Shown: positions 57,287-64,000 of the stretch, piece after piece
Layout of the letters: the number at the start of each line of letters is the position of its first letter
Numbering within the stretch: the first letter of the stretch is position 1
Notes under the pieces: model-generated
Seen by the model: the letters and a program-made list of their open reading frames with translations, nothing else
What the model was told of the DNA's origin: nothing
Database searches by the model: none
From: Brachycybe producta
Lineage: Eukaryota > Arthropoda > Diplopoda > Playtdesmida > Andrognathidae
Assembly: GCA_036925085.1 (NCBI GenBank)
Contig: JAUPFP010000038.1
Coordinates: 852,001-916,000, forward strand
Length of the DNA: 64,000 bases
Reading direction: 5' to 3'
Program-made: the position numbers and the translations under genes

Positions 57287-59284
57287 TCATTTTTTCTCAT
57301 TTCTCTGGATAATACCATTCCTTTTTTGTTGTTGTTTCTTAGAAAAAAAGAAGAAACAAAAACTGATCCATTTTATACAATTTATAAGAAAGATTTCGGC
57401 TAATGTTCGAAACGTGAGATACACAAGAAACCTTTTTTTCTTGAGGAACAATCATCATCTTACTCATCCCATTTATTCTCCTCCACCTTCCCATTTACAT
57501 TGAACATCCATTTCTTTTCTTTTTTTTTCTTCTTCTTCTTTCTACCTTCAATAAAATATAAGAAAGAACAAAATAAACTAAAATAAAGGTGCAGCCATAG
57601 TTTTTCACTCTTCAAGTCCACTTCAGAGAGAAAGAGAAACTTCAGAAATAAAGAACTCACACAGCCCCAATAAAAAGAAAGAAATATAAGTGACACATAT
57701 GCTTGAACATAAAAAGAGGCAAAAAGATAAAATTTAGTGACTTGTGTGTATTAGGGGGAAGAGGAATGTTGGGTAACCCACTAGATCTCTTTTGGGCCTA
57801 CCCTCAAAAGAAGAGACTCAAGCCTGTGGTGACATTGCAAGAATACGAGTACTTATCAACTTCTCATCAATCTGTAAGGAGAACCACAATCCAGTTCTCT
57901 CAAGACTTAACAAATGACAGCCTCTTATAACTCAACTTGACCACCATAATAAACACATACATACTCCTTGCATTTATACATACTGAGAGAACATTTGCAG
58001 TTTATTTTATCCATTTCTACCCTCAAAGGTAAAAAAAAATCCCCTTTATTCATTTGACAAGTCATGTTTCTCATAATAAATTATTATACATTAGGAGAAT
58101 TCTAACATCCAACCAATTTGAATGAACATACACTTCTACAATTCTCTCTTGTTAACTAGGTTAACCAGTTTACTATTTTATACTAAAAAGAAAAACATCC
58201 ACTGGTGACCAAAAAAAAAATTACAAACATAAGGTGGTTGAGGATTTTCTCCTTTGTGTAACAACACCTACTTGTCATAAAACTTACTGTTAGATCCAAA
58301 AAATAAAATGTCTAACAGTTTTCTAAAATTTTTTAGTCAACTAAAAGTCTACTAAAAACTCAATAGACTAAAATATAAAATTAGCCAAGTAAATAAAAAG
58401 CAACTTTTTAGTTTTAGTTATGCTTTACATTTGAGTATTATGAGGAATGTTCTTTTTGCTTTAATTAATTAGACTAGTCAGTTTAGGTAACTAAAATTTT
58501 AGTTGAAAGCCTCAGCATGTATTATCATTTGTGTCGCAAATCACAATTGAAGCTTGAAGTAGGAGGGACACAGTGGACAAGTGGACGCAGTAAAAAAATA
58601 ATTTTCACTCGTTTTATTTTTAGCCGACTAAATTTTTTCGTCGACTAAAGTATAAAATTAGTCAACTAAACTAGACAAAACCTTTTAGTTTTAAGTATGC
58701 CTTATACATTATGTTAGTGTTAAAAGGAAATGTTCTAGAATCTGTATGATTATAGTGGATGAGAAGTTGTCTGCGTTGATTAATTCGAACTAACTAGTCA
58801 TTTTAGTTGCACAGCTTTAGTTGTGACACATTTTGAAATAAACTTTGTTACGTAAATTCAATCAACACTTAATTAGTATTATCAGTGATTAAACTGTAAG
58901 ACCGACCACCAACGTTAACCTAGATTTGGAAGTTTGGAAATCTATTTGTTTGTTCAGTTGCAGTTGTGCCAAATATAAATAAACCTATGCACAGATGTGT
59001 TTGTTAATAATGTTACCTGTGTTTTATAAAATCTTATAAAAACATTTGATTACTAATCTGTATGAAGTCTTTTTTTATCATTTTTACCAATTTTGAATTA
59101 AAGGTGTTTCTTTTTTTCCTCTGTTCAAAAAGTTTCGCTGACAACAAAATTAGAATCTTTAATACCAGTTTCACAATTGGCACTTCTACTTTATAACCAA
59201 AAAGTGCATGTATAAAGTGACGTTTTTTTATCTAAGACAAATTACATCATTATTTAATCGAAAAAATTATGCTTTTTTTTTTCA
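57287..59284. other. No gene seen
   Basis: AT-rich DNA with a TTAGTCAACTAAA-type repeated motif at 58.3-58.7 kb (AAATTTTTTAGTCAACTAAA and variants). Short ORFs lack domain features. Confidence 0.45.
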
Positions 59285-59400
59285 ATCAAAAAAACTGTTT
59301 AGAGTATGTAGGCAAACGTTTGATTAGGCCTACATTCTGATTTCCTCTGAGACAACTTTAGCCTCTAAAACAAGTATTTTTGATTTTTTTAAAAAAACAA
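59285..59400. repeat. Family C hairpin
   Basis: CAAAAAAACTGTTTAGAGTA at the left and TTTAGCCTCTAAAACAAGTA at the right, with AGGCAAACGTTTGATTAGGC between. Confidence 0.5.
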
Positions 59401-59469
59401 TTTCTTGCTTTAAGGTTGTTATAAAATGTAAAATGCCAACTATGTTAATTCTATTTTTCACAACTGTGT

Positions 59470-59690
59470 AAAATTAAAAAAACGTAGAAACTAGAAGAGT
59501 AGCTCAATCATTTAAGGGTTTATTATGTTGATTGATATCTTTCAAAATAAGCTTTTTATGAGAGTTTGAAAATGTCCCAACTGTAAGCAGACGATGTTTT
59601 ATTTTTTAGATTTTGAGTCACCCCCTTCTAGTTTCTAAAACACTGCCTAGTTTCTTTTAATAATTAATCAGAGTTCGAAAAGTAGCTATT
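59470..59690. repeat. Family A foldback repeat
   Basis: GTAGAAACTAGAAGAGTAGC at the left and CCCCTTCTAGTTTCTAAAAC at the right, with GATATCTTTCAAAATAAGCT between. One of the better copies. Confidence 0.75.
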
Positions 59691-59987
59691 CATAAAGAAT
59701 GGGAAAAAAATGAATTAATTTGTTAGATTTATCAGCAAAGTTTTAATAATCTTTAATAAATTCCTTGTAGATATATTTTAATTTAAAGGATATATAGAAA
59801 TACAGAGTGTAAATTTCAGAAAAATAAAGTCACTCGCGAATTTTACTGCACCATACGTAAATTTATGAAATAAAACTAAGACAATGTGCATTTTGTATAA
59901 TAAACACAATCATTGAGAGATAATGAATCTGATGATGATGGTGATGGTGATGATGGCTAAAAGAATTGTACGTTTTTCAAACAACAA

Positions 59988-60120
59988 CAACACTGTTTAA
60001 AGGCTAAAATTCATATAATAACTCCAATGTTAATAGTTGGGAAGCAAGTGCGTAACTTAGCAATTAATCTTAAAAGTTCTCCTTAAATTCTAGCCTCTAA
60101 ACAGTTTTATCGATTGAAAA
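59988..60120. repeat. Family C hairpin
   Basis: CACTGTTTAAAGGCTAAAAT is mirrored by AAATTCTAGCCTCTAAACAG; the centre holds a GAAGCAAGTGCGTAACTTAG segment. Confidence 0.6.
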
Positions 60121-60824
60121 ATGCATAATTTTCTTTGGCCTTAATGATGATTATTTTGACAAAGAGCTTTGCAAAAATAAGAATGATAAATTTCTTTCAA
60201 GAGAAAATGAAATAACTCAAAAAGTCTATAAGGAGACAAAATTTGAACTCAACTTCAGACTTTTTTTTTAAAAACAAAACAAAAACAATCTCTTCTTGTC
60301 TTTCACAATTCAATGTATGAGTCACTTAGTTAATTATTAAGAAGAATCGGTAACACAATGAATTATCACCATTTTTATCATGATTCATGAACCATTTTTG
60401 AGGTCATATTTCTAAAAATTTAACAGGAAAATTAAATTTCAAATGTGTCAATCACATTGTGTACCTTAAATGTTTATTTTCGGACAAAACGTGATAAATT
60501 CAACAATTATTTGTATTAAAAATCACCAGAGAAATTTGGACATTTATCTTTATTCTACTACTGGACCCAAACAAGTTTATACTGTCTATTTTTGTACACA
60601 TACACAATCAACATTGCAATATAAAATGAAACAAGCTCAAAATCCAAAAACTCACTTCCTATAATATCAATATCAAATTATCAATATGTGTACTTTTGTA
60701 GTCAACTTTAAAAAGTTTTCCATGTTTAATATTTATCTCAATCAAGATATCATCAATAAGGTGCATGTTAATATTTAAAGCGTAATGACAGGTGCAAAGT
60801 ATCTCCGATAACATTTTGTAAACG

Positions 60825-61037
60825 GAGCCTCTCAAACACTGATTATTCTGGCTTTCAGGTGCAAAATTAAGAGAAACTTCGGAAGTAGGTTTTTTTTATT
60901 AGAAAATAGAAGAGTAGCAGCTAGCTCATTTCATGTTGATATCTTTTCAAAATAAGCTTCTTATGTGAGTTTAAAAATGACTAAACTTTAATCTGAAAAT
61001 ATTTGTTAATTTTTTGTCTATAAAAAGTTTATTTTGT
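60825..61037. repeat. Family A repeat, left part only
   Basis: CTCAAACACTGATTATTCTG, then CAGGTGCAAAATTAAGAGAA and AGAAAATAGAAGAGTAGCAG. It runs into the next full copy without its own right arm. Confidence 0.6.
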
Positions 61038-61425
61038 AAGATGGTTTTAAAGTGTAAACGCCTAATCTAACTCTTGATTATTTTGTCCTTCTGGAGCAAA
61101 TTAAAGAGAAACTGGAATGTGTTTTAGAAACTAGAAAGGTAGCTCCAGCAAGTAAGCCTATTATCATGTTAATTATATCTTTCAAAATATAAGCTTCTTA
61201 CATGTATATGTGAGTTTGAAAATGAATCAACTTTAATAAGAAAATATTTTTTTAAATTTTTTTCTATAAAAGGTTGATTTTGAACGATGTCAACATGAAA
61301 ATACACAGTGATAAAACTACCCTTCAAGTTTCCAAAACACTTTCAAAGTTTCTTTTAGTTTTGTTCTCGTGAAACTGTAGAGTAATCAAAAGTTCGAATA
61401 TCAACTGTTCTCAAACTATATTAAA
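61038..61425. repeat. Family A foldback repeat
   Basis: The outer arm GTGTAAACGCCTAATCTAAC and inner arm GTTTTAGAAACTAGAAAGGT face CTACCCTTCAAGTTTCCAAA and GTAGAGTAATCAAAAGTTCG. About 390 bp, the longest uninterrupted copy. Confidence 0.7.
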
Positions 61426-61745
61426 CCCATTGTTTAAATATAATTTAATTTCACAAATTGCATCTTTTTTTTAAAACTGTTAGTAACTTACTATAAGAAA
61501 ACAACATTGCAAGGATATAATAATATAACTTTGGAATAACAAAAACCAATAGATTTTCTAGGGTTTCTTTTTATCTTTTCATCCTTTTAATTCCACGTTT
61601 TCTCATTGAATGGAATGAAACGTTTTCGCCCTATTTTATACAATCTTATTACATTAGAAGAGATCTCGGACAAAATGACATTCTATAATCTTTCTAAACA
61701 TGCTACTAAAACTAAATACAAGTACTACTAGTAGTAAATGCTTCC

Positions 61746-61752
<7 letters not shown>

Positions 61753-61799
<47 letters not shown>
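61753..61799. repeat. (AT)n microsatellite
   Basis: An uninterrupted AT dinucleotide run of about 47 bp. Confidence 0.95.
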
Positions 61800-61803
<4 letters not shown>

Positions 61804-62333
61804 TGCTGTATACGATTCTCTATGGAAGTTGCTTCAACAACAAGAAGCAACAGAAGAAAACATTTAACGATTCAAGACGCCAAACAAATGTACAGAAAAG
61901 AAATCCAACAACTAAACAACTTAAAACAAGATCCCTTTAAACTGTTTCATTTATATATATGTTTTGTATTTTAACCACAAACACAACGATTTGGAATAAA
62001 TTTCTACAAAAGACAATACAACAAAAAATAATCATTATATGTATTTGTTTTTAGACATTCAAGAATTCATTGCATGGTCAAAAAAACAAAACAAAAGAAA
62101 AAGACCAAACTATCAGACCATCAAGAATTTACATGAAATTTGCATAAAAGAGTTTACAACTTGAGGTCTTTAGATTCAGTAATTTGAGAAATAGAAATAA
62201 CTGTAACGAGTCACAGGCTGAGTAGGTGGCACAGGTAAAACGATTCCTATTTAAAAAAATTAACATCTCAGACACTAAAATTAGATATATTATATATATT
62301 AAGCCAGGTCTGTGTGTGTGTGTGTGATTAACA

Positions 62334-62867
62334 CTGTACAAACAAGGACAAAAACCTTGAAGCACGTCAGAATTTAAATAAATTTAAATGAATAAATGAA
62401 CAGCTTTTTTTTTCTCAAGGTTAACTATATGTTGCACACTACCCCATCCAAGAACCCCATGATATTAAATTGGAAAGGGGAACAGGTTGGAGAGTGTAGA
62501 AGGGGGGGGGGGAGAGTGAAACGTGGAAGGGAAAAAGGAGAGGGTTACTGAAATTGAAATGAAAGGAGTAAAAAAGGAACAAACGACGTGCATGCGCACA
62601 CCAGAAAAAATGAAAAACTCATTTTCTCCTTCAAATATAAAAAGGGGAGGGGATAATAGTAGCAAAATTAAACTACAGTTTATCACAGGTAATTGTGCCC
62701 AGCATTAGAATTTCTTTTGCTCAGCCCTTTTATGAACATCATCAATTTCTAATCGGGTTTGTTACTTGGTTTGACGTCATAAAAGGGCGGAGTAAAAGAA
62801 ATTCTAATGCTGGGCACAATTACCTGTGAATTTTGCTCCCGTCATTTATGACGGGTTACCCCACTAG
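62334..62867 (+). mobile_element. Helitron-like non-autonomous element, copy 2
   Basis: Begins CTGTACAAACAAGGACAAAA and ends with the hairpin CCCGTCAT-TT-ATGACGGG (62838-62855), TTACCCCA and CTAG (62864-62867) followed by T. It is inverted relative to the copy at 14.7 kb and matches it throughout apart from small indels. A nested palindrome (about 62,691-62,829: CACAGGTAATTGTGCCCAGC to GCTGGGCACAATTACCTGTG) sits directly before the terminal hairpin. No helicase or Rep coding. Confidence 0.75.
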
Positions 62868-64000
62868 TATATTAATAAAATTCACTAAACTTAAAAAAAA
62901 CTTGACGTAACTTTTGAAGTGACAAGACATTCTTGACTTGCAGATGTCACTGTGATCTGCATCAAATATCAAACCAAATGGAGGCTATTGAAAACAAGCA
63001 GCTTTTGCTAGCAGTTTTTGCTTTTTTGCAAATATGTACAGCACACATTGTCTATGCAAGAAGTTGGAAAACTACAAAAAGCAATGCAAAGCGTAGCTTT
63101 AAAGTCACAGAAAGCGAATAAGTAGTTTAAGTTGTTTAACCAATTAACAATTAAAACAGGACGCGTTTTGCATGCGTCATTCAGGTAGATCTAATATCCT
63201 CAACCTGATGTCCACAAGAAACCCCTAAGTTACTTGTCTTTGTATCATCATCAAAATGACTGGTTTTAAAAGTGTAAAAAATTTTTTTATTCCCATTTGG
63301 TTTGTTTCAAAAGTTTGATATGGTCTCTCTCTCTTCGCCTCCTTCTCCCCTTTTCTTATTCATTTATTTACATGTGTCAAATTCAACCAAGCCACACCGC
63401 CATAACATCACAAAGATGGTGAAAAAAATAAATAAATGCAACTTACCTACTTACAGTATAACAGTAGACATATGTATAAATATATATATGTATGCTGCTT
63501 TTGCTTCTATTTCTATCACTGGTAACATGTATATTACATGTATAAGGTATAAGTATGTAGTAGCCAAAAAGTTTACAGAAATTTACTTAAGATATATAGA
63601 CTCAATGCAAACACACACACAAAGTCATGTGGTCTCTTTCTTTCTTTCTGTGCAATTTGTTTTATTTTTCACCTTCAACACTCACTACTAGTAATATGTT
63701 TACAATTTTGGACATGGAAGAAGAAGAAGAAATTCGCAGGAAATTTCACATGAAATGAGGCATAAAGTGCAGAAAAAAAAAATTGACAAACATTAAATAA
63801 CTTTTTTTTTTTCATTTTCTCGTAATAAATTGAAGTAGTGAACGAAAAACGATTTATTACTTGAAAAAGAAACAAGAACAAGAAAAAAGGCCTAAAGGAA
63901 TGTAAAAAAAAGCTAAGAAAACACAAAAACAACACACAAGAGTTTTTTTTGTTTCGTAAATAAAGCAAGAAATACAAAACGCAAATAAGAACTCCATGCG
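62868..64000. other. No gene seen
   Basis: AT-rich DNA with TATA microsatellite at 63,476-63,492 and CA/CT tracts. Short ORFs (62, 129 and 100 codons) have biased composition and no domain. Confidence 0.45.

Overview
This is an AT-rich, intron-rich metazoan window. Two host genes with canonical GT-AG introns, a stand-alone SWIB/MDM2-fold chromatin protein and an FGFRL1-type receptor, point to an invertebrate bilaterian, but the species cannot be named from the sequence. Long homopolymer runs, many microsatellites and one 100-N gap (9147-9246) show a draft assembly.

Layout. 1-3.2 kb (+): a SWIB-domain gene with six visible exons; its true 5' end is not resolved. 5.1-31.5 kb (-): an FGFRL1 gene, read from the signal-peptide exon at 31.35-31.50 kb across a 20.5-kb first intron to Ig1, acid-box, Ig2, Ig3a, Ig3b and transmembrane/His-rich-tail exons. 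The two genes are convergent. Four of the FGFRL1 middle exons carry small indels, while the outer exons are clean. 31.5-37.8 kb: gene-free, repeat-laden DNA. 37,843-51,077: a 13.2-kb palindromic DNA transposon. 51.1-64.0 kb: gene-free DNA with more repeats.

The most striking feature is the palindrome. Each arm holds, from the centre outward, a Mutator-like (MULE) transposase gene, three ~200-bp diverged repeats, a long 29/31-bp minisatellite and a matching ~100-bp terminus. The transposase also carries a SWIM zinc finger, a C-terminal Ulp1/C48 SUMO-protease domain with intact His-Asp-Gln-Cys, and a terminal PHD finger. The left copy is full length (1065 aa from its ATG). The right copy has lost the first 230 codons through a 759-bp deletion with 4-bp filler, but is otherwise the same protein. 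The arms are separated by a 243-bp loop holding a third, diverged copy of the gene's 5' flank. The whole is flanked by the 8-mer AAAAAAAT. The architecture resembles foldback elements more than ordinary short-TIR MULEs.

The rest of the non-coding DNA is crowded with small palindromic elements. Family A (AGAAACTAGAAGAGTA arms) has about 14 copies. Families B, C and D are smaller. There are also hAT-like and TWA-duplicating Harbinger-like MITEs, and two inverted copies of a Helitron-like non-autonomous element ending in a hairpin plus CTAG. No retroviral, LTR, Polinton or other virus-like element, no CRISPR array and no convincing tRNA or rRNA gene was seen.
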